A stretch of 64,000 nucleotides of DNA from Pseudomonas luteola NBRC 103146 (GCF_002091675.1 NZ_BDAE01000020.1:1-64000); one strand, 5' to 3'; positions 1 to 8,311 are shown, numbered from the stretch's first letter. The notes: generated by a model not told the origin, from the sequence alone. A program made the numbers and translations.

Positions 1-1
1 C

Positions 2-697
2 CATAACGGCCACTATTTCAAAGTATGGGATAGCTACGGCCTAGCAGGTCATAAATTCCGCTCAGGCAGCTTTAGTGAAGATGCGCGCGGGCGCTGGTAC
101 TTCAATGTTGTGGTTGATGTTGAGGAATCGGCATCAATGGGCCAGGGCGCGGTGGGTATTGACCTCGGCCTGAAAGACTTGGCGACATGCAGTGACGGCA
201 GAACGCTGGAAAATGGCAGGTTCTATCGTGATCTGGAGCCTAAGTTAGCCATTGCCCAGCGCAGCCGAAACAAGGCCAGAACACGTGCGATTCATGCCAA
301 GATCGCCAACCGGCGCAAAGATGCTCTACACAAGTTTAGCCGCCAGCTGGTGAACGGCTACGGCACGATAATCGTGGGCAATGTAAGCCCTTCAAAACTC
401 GTTAAAACCAAAATGGCCAAGTCAGTGCTGGATGCTGGCTGGTCCACGCTGAAAACAATGCTGGAATATAAATGCGATCACGCAGGCATTGTTTTCAAGG
501 AAGTAAACGAGGCGTACACCACCCGCACCTGTTCGGCTTGCGGCTCCTTAACAGGGCCAAAAGGCGTCAATGGGTTGCGTATAAGAGAATGGACCTGCTG
601 TGAGTGCGGTGTCGCTCACGACCGCGATATCAATGCGGCCAGAAACATTCTCGCGCTCGGGCATGAGCGTCCATCTGTGGGAATCCCCGTCCTTTAG
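2..697 (+). CDS. tnpB: TnpB, RNA-guided endonuclease of IS605 type (5'-truncated by window)
   Basis: The open frame runs from the window edge; 231 residues are visible. The RuvC-like nuclease is recognisable: the first acidic motif GIDLGLKDLATC near visible residue 52, the second around KEVNEAYTTRTCSACG, a zinc ribbon with two CxxC pairs (CSACG and CCECG), and the third acidic motif HDRDINAARNIL. These are the parts of TnpB that cut DNA under guidance of an RNA from the element's own 3' end. A GTG at 110 lies inside the conserved fold and is not the true start, because the frame is open upstream and encodes fitting sequence. The catalytic residues seen are intact, so the protein may be active. 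Base use and strand differ from the surrounding phage genes, which agrees with insertion. Confidence 0.88.
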   Translation, partial: HNGHYFKVWDSYGLAGHKFRSGSFSEDARGRWYFNVVVDVEESASMGQGAVGIDLGLKDLATCSDGRTLENGRFYRDLEPKLAIAQRSRNKARTRAIHAKIANRRKDALHKFSRQLVNGYGTIIVGNVSPSKLVKTKMAKSVLDAGWSTLKTMLEYKCDHAGIVFKEVNEAYTTRTCSACGSLTGPKGVNGLRIREWTCCECGVAHDRDINAARNILALGHERPSVGIPVL

Positions 698-704
698 GGC
701 GGGG
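685..704 (+). repeat. terminal hairpin of the IS right end, probable 3' part of TnpB guide RNA
   Basis: CCCCGTCC and GGGCGGGG form an 8-bp stem (one G-T pair) around a TTTA loop. The hairpin overlaps the last codons and stop of tnpB. In this family such a hairpin is bound by the TnpA transposase, and the RNA covering it is the scaffold of the omega/reRNA guide; the guide segment would then read into sequence beyond about position 714, that is into the phage gene. Confidence 0.65.
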
Positions 705-710
705 AGGATG

Positions 711-1385
711 TCAAATAAGGCTGGAAAAGGTATCGAACTGGACGAATGACAGGCGCAGCTCCTGCAAGCCATCCTCTCGGCGTGAGCCTTCGTACTCAAT
801 GGAGGCAGGCCGCATGATGTACGTCTCGCTAAATGCCTTGCTGGCGTTCTCCGCCTTGGTGCTCGGCACGCCCTGCGTGATCGTGATACGCACCAGGTAG
901 TCAACCGGCAGACCTACCGTTCCATCACCAGGCGCAATGCGTCGCTTGAGGTCCTTAAACCAGGTCTTCACGCTGCCGCCTAAGTCGTCATATGTGGTCA
1001 CTGACAACTGTACAGCCTCGACGCCCTCAACCTTGTCAAAAGTGCCCGCTCCGACGTTGACCGACTCGCCGCGCACCGTTAGCGCAGAGTAGCTGTAGTC
1101 AATCACCAGCATGTTCATGTTGGGTGCGGTGCCGGTTTCAAGTGCCTGCGCGCTAAAGACAAACAGGTTGCCGCGTGCGCGATCGATCGACATGGCGTCT
1201 TCGATAGCGCTGCGCCAGTTCGACTCAGACAGGCCGCCAAACAAGGCGCGCTTGCCCTCTTTGACGCTGCTGGTGCGCTTCTGATTGAGCAGGTCGGTGC
1301 CGACTTTCAAAACCGGCGAGAGACGGCCTAGCGAGCTAAGCGCATCATTGCCGATGCGGTTGGCTATGTTTGAAAACACGCTCAT
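711..1385 (-). CDS. probable baseplate/tail protein, 3' end next to the IS
   Basis: A 224-residue protein whose ATG overlaps the stop of the preceding gene (ATGA). I cannot name the family. It begins MSVFSNIANRIG, similar to the start MSVFDSIKG of the protein at 2345-3388, which is also in the tail cluster, so the two may be related baseplate components. The C-terminal half is rich in beta-strand-like alternating hydrophobic residues. The stop codon is formed by bases that also belong to the end of the IS element, so the native C-terminus could be missing or changed by a few residues. Its place after sheath and tube genes supports a tail role. Confidence 0.6.
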   Translation of the reverse strand: MSVFSNIANRIGNDALSSLGRLSPVLKVGTDLLNQKRTSSVKEGKRALFGGLSESNWRSAIEDAMSIDRARGNLFVFSAQALETGTAPNMNMLVIDYSYSALTVRGESVNVGAGTFDKVEGVEAVQLSVTTYDDLGGSVKTWFKDLKRRIAPGDGTVGLPVDYLVRITITQGVPSTKAENASKAFSETYIMRPASIEYEGSRREDGLQELRLSFVQFDTFSSLI

Positions 1386-1852
1386 ATCGTCATGACACCC
1401 ATGTAGAACGACATGGTTGGCATTGCCTCATGGCGCGCGTTTATGTCCGCTTGGACGGCGTCCGCACTACGCCCAAAGCCCTCGATCCCGTTGGCGCGGC
1501 TGGCCTCGATCCCCTTGGCGTTCTCAAGCTCGACGTACAAGTCAAACAAGGGCTTGATAAGCGCCAGCTCCGATGCGCTCAGGTCAAAATCCTGCGCACC
1601 TTCAAAACCGTTAGTGGCGTCTACTGGAGAATGAACACCCTGGCCATAGGCAGGAAATTGCGGTATCGGCAAGCCATCGGCAGCGGCTTGCTGCTGCATG
1701 CGCTCGAACTCACTTGGGGCGCTTTTAAGCGTTGCATAGCCGCAATAAAAACGCACAGCCTGCTTGAGGCTGCGCGTTATCTGCTCATCGGTCAGGATCA
1801 CGCCTAGCGGTAGTTCCGCCAGGTACGCTGCTACCAGCTCTGAGCATTTCAT
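1382..1852 (-). CDS. phage structural-region protein, unknown (head-tail or tail completion candidate)
   Basis: A 156-residue protein. It has an N-terminal helical part (LAAYLAELPLGVILTDEQITRSLKQAVRFYCGYATL) and a C-terminal part where ASELALIKPLFDLYVELENA suggests a helical bundle. Small proteins of this size and helical nature next to tube genes are often tail-completion or connector proteins, but no motif here decides that. The gene is coupled to the next one by ATGA. Function inferred from position only. Confidence 0.55.
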   Translation of the reverse strand: MKCSELVAAYLAELPLGVILTDEQITRSLKQAVRFYCGYATLKSAPSEFERMQQQAAADGLPIPQFPAYGQGVHSPVDATNGFEGAQDFDLSASELALIKPLFDLYVELENAKGIEASRANGIEGFGRSADAVQADINARHEAMPTMSFYMGVMTI

Positions 1853-1855
1853 GGC

Positions 1856-2329
1856 TTACGCCTGGCCGACGTAGTGGCCGAACATCGTGCCCGTCCAGAT
1901 ACCCAGCGCCGCACGGTTTTCGGTATCGCGGTCCATCGGCTCGATCTGGAACCAGCACTTAATCATGCGCGCCGTTTTCGTCGGGTTCTCGATAGTGCCT
2001 TCGTACACACGGCAATTGAAATAGCCACCGCCTTCGTTGATCTGGCGCACCATGTCACGAATGTGGTTAAGCTTGGTTTCGATCATCTGCACAGGCCCCT
2101 GAATAAAGATATTCATTTGCTGTGCCTGGCCCACCTTGATGCCCATAGGCGAAGCCACTTCGATAGAGCCCTCAGACGACAGAATCGGCATCGGGAACTG
2201 CTTAAACAGCAGCGTTCGGTCTTCGAATCCATCGATAACCATGTGCGTGTCGGAGTTGACAATCTTGTCGCCAAGCGCCAACTGAGCTTGCAGTACCTGG
2301 TTAAGGTACGCTTCGTTACTAACAGTCAT
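1856..2329 (-). CDS. probable tail tube protein
   Basis: A 157-residue protein located two genes after the sheath. Size, mixed beta content and the presence of a segment for strand swapping (EASPMGIKVGQAQQMNIFIQGP-like region) fit a contractile tail tube protein, which polymerises inside the sheath. A GAGG ribosome binding site precedes the ATG. I did not recognise a diagnostic motif, so the call rests on size and context; the neighbour at 1382 is the alternative for the tube. Confidence 0.5.
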   Translation of the reverse strand: MTVSNEAYLNQVLQAQLALGDKIVNSDTHMVIDGFEDRTLLFKQFPMPILSSEGSIEVASPMGIKVGQAQQMNIFIQGPVQMIETKLNHIRDMVRQINEGGGYFNCRVYEGTIENPTKTARMIKCWFQIEPMDRDTENRAALGIWTGTMFGHYVGQA

Positions 2330-2344
2330 GCTACTACTACCTCA

Positions 2345-3388
2345 TTAGGTAAACATTTTTGCGATATCAGTCCGGTCTAGCGCGGTCAGCGTGGCAAGCT
2401 GGACTTGAACCGGCAGATACACGTAACGGCCCGTTGCATCACGAGGCGCATCAAGCGGATGCCCGACGGTCTCTATCACCATTGGCGGAAACGCCTGGCC
2501 TCCGTAGTTCATGGCCACCATCAGCGGCGCAATCGACGGAAACAGTGCGGTAATAAGCTTTGCAGCATCGTCCAGCGTGCGCGCTTCGCCTGCCTGGCGG
2601 ATCACGCCAGCCAGCACGCCGTCGGCATAGAGCTGCTGCGGCAATGTCCAGCTTAATAGGCGTTTGTACTGCGTCATCAGCTCCTTTTCCGAGTCGCGCA
2701 CGGCGCGCAGGTGGAGCGTCATATTGATGCGCATAGGCAGCATGCCGGTAAACACCTGGCGCGAGTTAAGCCGCGTAATGCCGGTGCGGTTTTCCAGCTC
2801 GTTCAAGGTCTGCTGCGCTTGCTCCGATACGCTCCCGCCCGTAATTTCAGATGGCAGAACGTCAGAGATAGCATTAAGCACCGTACCGAACTGGCCAGAC
2901 TGGAGCATTGCCGCCAGCATGGGCGCTTTGCTTTCAGGGCCTGCGCCCTCGAACGGCGACTGCCAGTTTTGAGTCAGCTCAAGCGTGGCTTCGGAGATGG
3001 GGCCAAGCACATAGCTCGGCTCGGTCGGAACCTGTATGCGTTTCTTGTCGCACGCAAATAACTGCGCAATCAGCTTGGGGTTTAAGTTGCCCCATGTGAC
3101 CTTTGCCGACTGGCCATTGACCAGGCTGCCGAAAAGCCCGCCCAGGAGCCCGCCCAACGGTCCCGACTGCGTTACCGCGCCGATAATTTCAGAGCCCAGG
3201 CTATCGGTAACGTCGGAGGCGACTTGCTGCGCACCACTGATTAAAGACGACGGCACGCCCACGTCCGAGGCAAAGCCCGCAAGTGACTTGCCTGCATCGC
3301 CCAAAGTAGAACGGGCTCCGTTTATGGCGGAACCCGTTGCACTTGTCACAGTGGTTGCAGCGCCCTTGATCGAATCAAAGACGCTCAT
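2345..3388 (-). CDS. probable baseplate protein with glycine-rich N-terminus
   Basis: A 347-residue protein. The first 90 residues are rich in Gly, Ala and Ser (MSVFDSIKGAATTVTSATG, then GPLGGLLGGLFGSLV), followed by a folded region containing TWGNLNPKLIAQLF and a C-terminal domain ending in PVQVQLATLTALDRTDIAKMF. The start resembles that of the protein at 711-1385. It stands between a highly charged protein and the tube candidate, so a baseplate or tail-end role is likely. One exact copy of the 13-bp palindrome lies inside it (3279-3291), where it encodes GKSLAG. Confidence 0.55.
   Translation of the reverse strand: MSVFDSIKGAATTVTSATGSAINGARSTLGDAGKSLAGFASDVGVPSSLISGAQQVASDVTDSLGSEIIGAVTQSGPLGGLLGGLFGSLVNGQSAKVTWGNLNPKLIAQLFACDKKRIQVPTEPSYVLGPISEATLELTQNWQSPFEGAGPESKAPMLAAMLQSGQFGTVLNAISDVLPSEITGGSVSEQAQQTLNELENRTGITRLNSRQVFTGMLPMRINMTLHLRAVRDSEKELMTQYKRLLSWTLPQQLYADGVLAGVIRQAGEARTLDDAAKLITALFPSIAPLMVAMNYGGQAFPPMVIETVGHPLDAPRDATGRYVYLPVQVQLATLTALDRTDIAKMFT
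3279..3291. repeat. 13-bp palindrome GCAAGTGACTTGC, exact copy
   Basis: Exact copy inside the baseplate-type gene at 2345-3388. Part of a dispersed set; see the other copies. Confidence 0.7.
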
Positions 3389-3391
3389 GGC

Positions 3392-4162
3392 TTACAGCCC
3401 CATCTTGCGACGAATACGCATGCTCTTGGCACGCTTGAGCTTGGCAATGCTGGTGCGCGACTTCATAAGCATCTTACGCACGGCCACTTTCTGGCCAGCA
3501 GACAGGATCACCTTGCCCGATACGCGCTTATTGATCTTCACCTTCTTGCCATTGCGGATAGCAACGCGCTTCTTGTAGACCGCATCAAGCGCAGCTTCGT
3601 CGGAGCCGTCACCCATCACAAAGCTGGCAGGGTCGCTGCCGTCTTCGATAGCCGCCGCCACAAACTCTTGCACGCGCTCGCCCGCGTCGTTATCCCAATC
3701 GTCCAGCAGGGACACTAGGTCGTCATCTGCAACACCCATGCTTTCCAGCACGGTAGCCACGTCATCGACGATATCGGCCAGCTCCTCGGATTGCTCGTCG
3801 GTCAAGTCGTCCTCAACGTCATAGGGCAGCGCGCCAACGCACAGCGAAAGCAGGCGGTCGGCATAGCCTTCGCCCTGCTCCAGGTCGTCAGTCTCGGCCC
3901 ACTGGTACACAATGGCAGCGGCGTCAATGGCAGACACGTCATCTAGCACGCCGTCAAACACGGTAACGCCGTCCAGCATAGTGACGCCGTCCAGGGCCTT
4001 ATTGCCTTCGCCTTCGCCTTCGCCTTCGCCTTCGTCCTTGCCGTCTTTGCCTTCGTCAGCGGTAGTGCTGGCGGAGTCAAGTGCCTGCGTAGCGGCCTTG
4101 GCGGCCTCCAGTTCAGCCAGGCGGCGCGCGCGCGCCGCATCACGTACATACTGCATATACAT
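3392..4162 (-). CDS. acidic protein with strongly basic C-terminus, tail/assembly region
   Basis: A 256-residue protein with a strong AAGGAG ribosome binding site. Residues 1-30 are helical and charged, 35-55 hold a GEGEGEGEG run, 60-180 are very acidic (many Asp/Glu, such as DDDLVSLLDDWDNDAGE), and the last 60 residues are basic (KKVKINKRVSGK to RAKSMRIRRKMGL). Acidic body plus basic tail is the layout of scaffolding proteins and of some chaperones, in which the basic end binds capsid or DNA. It sits between sheath and baseplate genes, not beside the capsid gene, so a tail-assembly role is equally possible. Family not recognised. Confidence 0.5.
   Translation of the reverse strand: MYMQYVRDAARARRLAELEAAKAATQALDSASTTADEGKDGKDEGEGEGEGEGNKALDGVTMLDGVTVFDGVLDDVSAIDAAAIVYQWAETDDLEQGEGYADRLLSLCVGALPYDVEDDLTDEQSEELADIVDDVATVLESMGVADDDLVSLLDDWDNDAGERVQEFVAAAIEDGSDPASFVMGDGSDEAALDAVYKKRVAIRNGKKVKINKRVSGKVILSAGQKVAVRKMLMKSRTSIAKLKRAKSMRIRRKMGL
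4004..4033. repeat. five tandem GCCTTC hexamers inside a gene
   Basis: Five uninterrupted copies of GCCTTC encode the Gly-Glu run of the acidic protein on the minus strand. Copy number may vary by slippage in steps of two residues without changing frame. Confidence 0.85.
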
Positions 4163-4172
4163 TTTCTACTCC

Positions 4173-5795
4173 TTACTTGCTCAACGTCTGGCCGACCGTG
4201 ATGATTCGCGCCACGCCGTTGTAGGAAATTTGGTAGCGAACATCCATTTTCTCTTTGGGATAGCGGGCGTTCGGCACAATCGTTGCGGTCCACGCAGAGC
4301 CTTTCAGGGCGTCAGAGGGAACAAACCACTCAGCCGCTTGAAGGGTCGGGAAAAGCGTCTCGATGTACGTTTTCATGTCTCTGAGCGCGACACTCATCGG
4401 CTTCTGCAAGCACTCCTTACCAAAGCTTGTAATAGCCGTATCCACGTCAGCAGACATCTCTGCGGTGCTAGCCAGCTTTTTATCGCCAGTAGTCAGCGCA
4501 GCAGCTACGGTCAGCGAGTCACGGAAGACGTACAGGCCGCCGTCGTTGTAAACCTCGTAGCACACAGGGTTCACGCCGACTTTCGCCAGGGCATCCAGCT
4601 GCGGGTCGGTCAGCTTGACGGTTTGGCGCATACCAGTTCGGCCAATCGGATATGCCTTGCCTGCAACCGGATAGTGCTTTGGCGCGACGTTGTTGGCGTC
4701 GGTCTGAGCGTTACGGGCGCAGCGCATGCCGATCTGTAGGCCAGACGCGCCGATGTATGCCTTACCGCCGTTAATCGGGTCATCCGAGACAACCGGCATC
4801 CAGTAGGCAACCGGATAATGCGTCGTCAGATTCAACGACTTCATGAACGCAACCACGCCTTCGACAGACAAGTCGCCAGGCACGTCGAAGGGGAACGGCT
4901 TGTTTACCTTGTAGGCAAAGTTCGCCATCTTCGAGATAAGTGCGGTATTGCGCGAACCGCCGACATGCAGATAGCCATAGCCGATATCGGTATCCCACAG
5001 CCGCTGAATGGCTGTGTCATAGTCCGCATTGGCGTAGGTAGTGCCGCCCTCGCTAAAGTAGTTCAGCGTGGCATAGCTCCACTTCTCGACGCCGTCGCTG
5101 TCCAGACCGTAGAACGGCGCAGCAGGGTCTACAGAGGTCTTGGCAACGCCGACTTCGACGAACTCGGTCAGACCGGAGACAATGGACGGCAGGTAGTAGG
5201 ACATGCCGCTTTCGTCTTTGTCGGTCACGATCAACGAGCCTTGGAACTCGTCGAACAAGTCGTTACCGCTGGCAACGTCAATCAGCTTGAGCTTAATCTC
5301 GGAGCTGGCCACGGCTGCGCCATTGTCGTCGGTCTTTTCAACGGCATGAATGCCGATCTTGACGCCATCGTTAAAGCACTCCAGGTGCTTGACGCTAATC
5401 AGCGCCGTAGCAGGCAGCGTGTCAGCCACCGACCAGACAGGTGCGTCAGCAGTAGCCGGAACGGTCGCAACCATCAAGCTCAGCTTGGCAGCAGCAGGAA
5501 CCAGACGAGAAACCACAGCCTGATATGCGCCAGCATCAAGGGCTTCATACAGTTGCACATGCGCTTCGTTCAGCGCACTGGCCAGGATGGATTGAGGCTG
5601 ACCAATCATGCGCGCACGCACGGATTCGTCAATCAGAAATGCGCGATCAATCGCGCCGCGCTCGAAGCGACCGACCGTCGCGAAAATCTGGTCGGTATTC
5701 GATAAGACACCGCGATTCGTGGCGCCCACCAGGCTAAGCAGCTGGACACCCGACCGATACGTGATCTTATCGCGAGAGAATGCGATAGCAGTCAT
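4173..5795 (-). CDS. contractile tail sheath protein
   Basis: A 540-residue protein of sheath size. The C-terminal half has the sheath hallmark pattern: an ordered stretch with GLQIGMRCARNAQTDANN, a conserved loop RTGMRQTVKLTDPQLDALAKVGVNPVCYE, and GGLYVFRDSLTV, then a C-terminal domain for tube contact and sheath-sheath linking. The protein wraps the tail tube and contracts to drive injection, which makes this phage a myovirus type. Its ATG overlaps the TGA of the gene at 5792-6097. No change in key regions was seen. Confidence 0.88.
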   Translation of the reverse strand: MTAIAFSRDKITYRSGVQLLSLVGATNRGVLSNTDQIFATVGRFERGAIDRAFLIDESVRARMIGQPQSILASALNEAHVQLYEALDAGAYQAVVSRLVPAAAKLSLMVATVPATADAPVWSVADTLPATALISVKHLECFNDGVKIGIHAVEKTDDNGAAVASSEIKLKLIDVASGNDLFDEFQGSLIVTDKDESGMSYYLPSIVSGLTEFVEVGVAKTSVDPAAPFYGLDSDGVEKWSYATLNYFSEGGTTYANADYDTAIQRLWDTDIGYGYLHVGGSRNTALISKMANFAYKVNKPFPFDVPGDLSVEGVVAFMKSLNLTTHYPVAYWMPVVSDDPINGGKAYIGASGLQIGMRCARNAQTDANNVAPKHYPVAGKAYPIGRTGMRQTVKLTDPQLDALAKVGVNPVCYEVYNDGGLYVFRDSLTVAAALTTGDKKLASTAEMSADVDTAITSFGKECLQKPMSVALRDMKTYIETLFPTLQAAEWFVPSDALKGSAWTATIVPNARYPKEKMDVRYQISYNGVARIITVGQTLSK

Positions 5796-6097
5796 TTAAC
5801 AGCCCCCTTGGGCAACTTCGTCGTAACACTGCCTATTTTCTCGCGCCCCAAAACGTCACCCACGGCGACTATTCCGAAAACTACGTGATGCAGCTGGTCG
5901 AAGTTCTGGCAGGTGTGAACTGCGCTTGCGCCAGGCTTGATTTCCAGCGTTGGAATGGCCTGCGCCAGTACCAATGCGTGCGGCAGCTCATGCGTGATGC
6001 AGACGTCTAGCGGGAACTCGCAGCCCTCAGACAAGCTGCGCGCCAGCGCCAGGGCATCCATGTTTTTGCCAAGCTCGATGGCCGTTACTTTGCTCAT
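5792..6097 (-). CDS. small protein between capsid and sheath genes, unknown
   Basis: A 101-residue protein, overlapped at both ends by ATGA couplings (starts in the stop of the gene at 6094, stops in the start of the sheath gene). It has three histidines and cysteines in CITHELPHALV and HTCQNFDQLHH but no complete metal site is evident. Position between capsid and sheath suggests a head-tail joining or tail terminator role; no motif confirms it. An upstream ATG at 6136 was rejected because it lies deep in the preceding gene. Confidence 0.5.
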   Translation of the reverse strand: MSKVTAIELGKNMDALALARSLSEGCEFPLDVCITHELPHALVLAQAIPTLEIKPGASAVHTCQNFDQLHHVVFGIVAVGDVLGREKIGSVTTKLPKGAVK

Positions 6098-6549
6098 TGC
6101 GCAGCCATCCAATGCAGCCCTTCGCCTTCGTCCCAACGGAACAAGCCGCGCAGCTCGCTAATGTGGCCTTCACACGCGGCGCGGTGCTCGGCATCGCGAA
6201 AGACGACTAGGCGTTCCTCGCCTGGCTCAAGCGTAAAGCCCAGCGGGCGCAGGACTTTGGTCATAGGCGTGTGGTTGGCCAGAATTGCCGTCAGCGCGGC
6301 GGGTTCGTCGTCCTGGTCATTACCAGACGAGTCGCCTTGCTCGCCAGCTGCTGGCGTCTCGGGCGTCTCGCCTGGCTCGGGGGAATCGCCATCCTCAGAA
6401 GCAGGCGCGCCCGACTCAGGGGCCGGTACAGGGGTTCCTGCATCGGCTTGAGTCGGGTTTGCTTGCTCGGGAGCGGCGACAGTGGTGGTTTCTTCCGCTG
6501 TCTGCTCAGTAGGAGCAGACGCGGCAGCCTTAGCTTTCCGCGTCGTCAT
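6094..6549 (-). CDS. disordered acidic protein after major capsid, possible head decoration
   Basis: A 151-residue protein with a strong AAGGAG ribosome binding site. The first 85 residues are a low-complexity Pro/Glu/Ala/Thr segment without fold; the last 65 (from ALTAILANHTPMTKVLRPLGFTLEPGEERLVVFRD) look like a small beta domain that could bind a larger partner. It directly follows the capsid gene. A decoration or head-to-tail adaptor protein is a reasonable guess, not shown by sequence. Confidence 0.5.
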   Translation of the reverse strand: MTTRKAKAAASAPTEQTAEETTTVAAPEQANPTQADAGTPVPAPESGAPASEDGDSPEPGETPETPAAGEQGDSSGNDQDDEPAALTAILANHTPMTKVLRPLGFTLEPGEERLVVFRDAEHRAACEGHISELRGLFRWDEGEGLHWMAAQ

Positions 6550-6559
6550 ACCCTACTCC

Positions 6560-8233
6560 TTACGCCGCCTTGAACAGGCCGGTAACGTTGATGAGAGCCG
6601 CGCCGCACGCCGATGCCTGGTGCGGGTTGACGCTGGTGAAGTTACGGGCGTAGAGCGCCTGGCCGTAATTCATGTCCTGACCGAACGAAGTCGGCAGCAC
6701 AGTCACAGGAACCGCGTCACCCATCACGAAACTGTTACGCGCCGGAGAGTTGGAGCGGCCCAAGCAGAGAATCTGCGACGTGCCAGCGGCCTCGTCTTCC
6801 ACCAGTTCCCAAGGCGTGTAGTACACCTCGAAGCGACCAAACAGCTTGCCCAGGCGGTAGATGCCAGGAATAGCGGTCAGGCCGGACGGCGCGAACAGGT
6901 CGGACGGCAGGTTTTCAAACTGCGCCTTGACCAGCTTGCCGACGTAGAGGTGCGTAACGCCGCGATCCATTGTCAGCTCGGCCATCTTCTGGTCAACGAT
7001 GCCCAGCACGGCAGGCAGGTCGGACCAGATTTGCGCGCGGGTCTTCTGCGACATCTGGTTGGTGTAGTCAAAGTCGAAGTCTTCAACGTTGACCGCCGCC
7101 AGTTCCAGCGCCTTACGCAGGATGGAGCGATGACGCTCGACAGTGACCTGGTTACGGGCCGCCAACAAGCTTTCGCCTTGCAGGTCCATCCCGATTTCAT
7201 TCTGGTACTGCGTCTTGGAGTCAATTGTCTGAGTCAACAGACCGCGCCACGGTACAGCGTACAGGTTGTAGGTCTGGACTTGCGTCATAACCTTGGGCGT
7301 TACCGACGGATCGATTTCATAGTTAATGAAACCTTCCACGGTCACTTTCGTACCGGCTGGCAATGCAGGTGCGAAGTTCAGTACAACCGCGCCAGTGCCC
7401 AGGTTCACGCCGCCTGTGATGGCGTAAGATTCGCCTTTCAGGATGACGTTGCCAGAAATGGGGCTATTGACCGTGGCGGCGTTGGAGTTGGAGTTTTCGT
7501 AAGCGACAGGGAAGCCGTTTACATAAACGATTGTACGGTTACGCAGCAGCTTGACATTGGCCGCGCCGCCCTTGGTCAGTGACAGGCCAGCTGTACCGCT
7601 CAGACGGTCGGTTGCCAGCGCAACAGCCGCGCGACGCTCGGAGCTAAAGAACGTGCCGCCGATGTTAATGCCGTCCAGCGAGCCGCCTTGCGTGTAGTCG
7701 CCAGTGTTGGACGCGGACAGGTGCGAAACGATGCCCAGGATAGCTTGGTTGGAGCCGATGCCGGTGGGCAGGTAAGTCGCGGCAGGAAACGCCTCGGCGA
7801 TAGCCGTCAGCAGGCCAATCTGAATATTCTCAGGCATGGCAGACTGCGGGTCGTGCGCAGCGGTGCTGCCGACGCCGTCAAGCAACAGCTCTTTTGCGCT
7901 CATGCCGTAGGCTTTAACCTGGTCAAGAGCCGCCTCGATCACGTCAGCGGTCGGCAGAACGCCGTGGCGCTTCTCGTGAGCGCGCATGCCTTGCAGAACG
8001 CTGTCAACGATCAGCTTGCCAGCTTTGCCGTCCAGCTTGCTGTCAAAGAAGTCCATCGTGCTTTTCAGGGAAGCAGGCATGCGTTCAGTGCTGGACTTGA
8101 TAAACGAATCAACTGCACCGCCGCCATTTGCGCTGTCCAGTGCGACGCCGCCCTTCGTTTCGTGATAAAGCGAGTCGAAAGCTACTTCGGTATCGGCAGC
8201 CGACTCGTTTGCGTAGTTAGCGCGTGTAGTCAT
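6560..8233 (-). CDS. major capsid protein
   Basis: A 557-residue protein. The first 130 residues are helical and charged, as in a propeptide or N-arm that scaffolds assembly; the body has HK97-fold-like features including a long-helix region (ESLLAARNQVTVERHRSILRKALELAAVNVEDF) and a C-terminal domain with PSDLFAPSGLTAIPGIYRLGKLFGRFEVYY and repeated hydrophobic strands. Length, position before sheath and a free-standing leader fit a highly expressed capsid gene. An S80-type protease is encoded at 35979-36836 and may cut its N-terminus. The leader (8234-8362) holds a strong hairpin. Confidence is from overall character, not a single motif. Confidence 0.75.
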   Translation of the reverse strand: MTTRANYANESAADTEVAFDSLYHETKGGVALDSANGGGAVDSFIKSSTERMPASLKSTMDFFDSKLDGKAGKLIVDSVLQGMRAHEKRHGVLPTADVIEAALDQVKAYGMSAKELLLDGVGSTAAHDPQSAMPENIQIGLLTAIAEAFPAATYLPTGIGSNQAILGIVSHLSASNTGDYTQGGSLDGINIGGTFFSSERRAAVALATDRLSGTAGLSLTKGGAANVKLLRNRTIVYVNGFPVAYENSNSNAATVNSPISGNVILKGESYAITGGVNLGTGAVVLNFAPALPAGTKVTVEGFINYEIDPSVTPKVMTQVQTYNLYAVPWRGLLTQTIDSKTQYQNEIGMDLQGESLLAARNQVTVERHRSILRKALELAAVNVEDFDFDYTNQMSQKTRAQIWSDLPAVLGIVDQKMAELTMDRGVTHLYVGKLVKAQFENLPSDLFAPSGLTAIPGIYRLGKLFGRFEVYYTPWELVEDEAAGTSQILCLGRSNSPARNSFVMGDAVPVTVLPTSFGQDMNYGQALYARNFTSVNPHQASACGAALINVTGLFKAA

Positions 8234-8292
8234 GGAAAACTCGTCTCATGAGTAATGAAAAGGTGCCCTCTAGGAGCTGGTGCTAACTGTAA

Positions 8293-8311
8293 GGGGGCTT
8301 GACAAGCCCCC
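8293..8311. terminator. perfect GC palindrome in capsid leader, possible terminator or attenuator
   Basis: GGGGGCTTGACAAGCCCCC is a perfect 19-bp palindrome between the end of the polyvalent gene at 8363 and the capsid start at 8233. A run of five T follows on the plus strand only; on the minus strand, the direction of the genes, only two T follow. As a minus-strand terminator it is therefore weak, and it may instead protect the 5' or 3' end of a processed capsid mRNA. Confidence 0.5.

Larger units (their letters stand above)
1..714 (+). mobile_element. IS200/IS605-family element, right part, cut by window edge
   Basis: The tnpB reading frame enters from outside the window and stops at 697, followed by a terminal hairpin at 685-704 and a short conserved-looking tail (GAGGATGTCAA). 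This arrangement, with the terminal hairpin overlapping the tnpB stop codon, is typical of the right end of IS605/IS1341-type elements. The element lies opposite in strand to the phage genes and touches the end of the baseplate-type gene at 711-1385, whose TGA stop lies inside the presumed end sequence. The left end and any tnpA lie outside the window. Confidence 0.8.

Noticed and set aside
1370-1807. Plus-strand reading frames across the structural genes
   Set aside because: They are mirror frames of well-supported minus-strand genes, lack ribosome binding sites and have unlikely composition; only 2-697 and 20516-21016 on the plus strand are supported.
4004-4033. CRISPR-like or tandem repeat element
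   Set aside because: Only an in-frame hexamer run coding for Gly-Glu, no spacers.
8293-8311. Strong minus-strand terminator before the capsid gene
   Set aside because: The T tract is on the wrong strand for the genes; kept as a hairpin of uncertain role.
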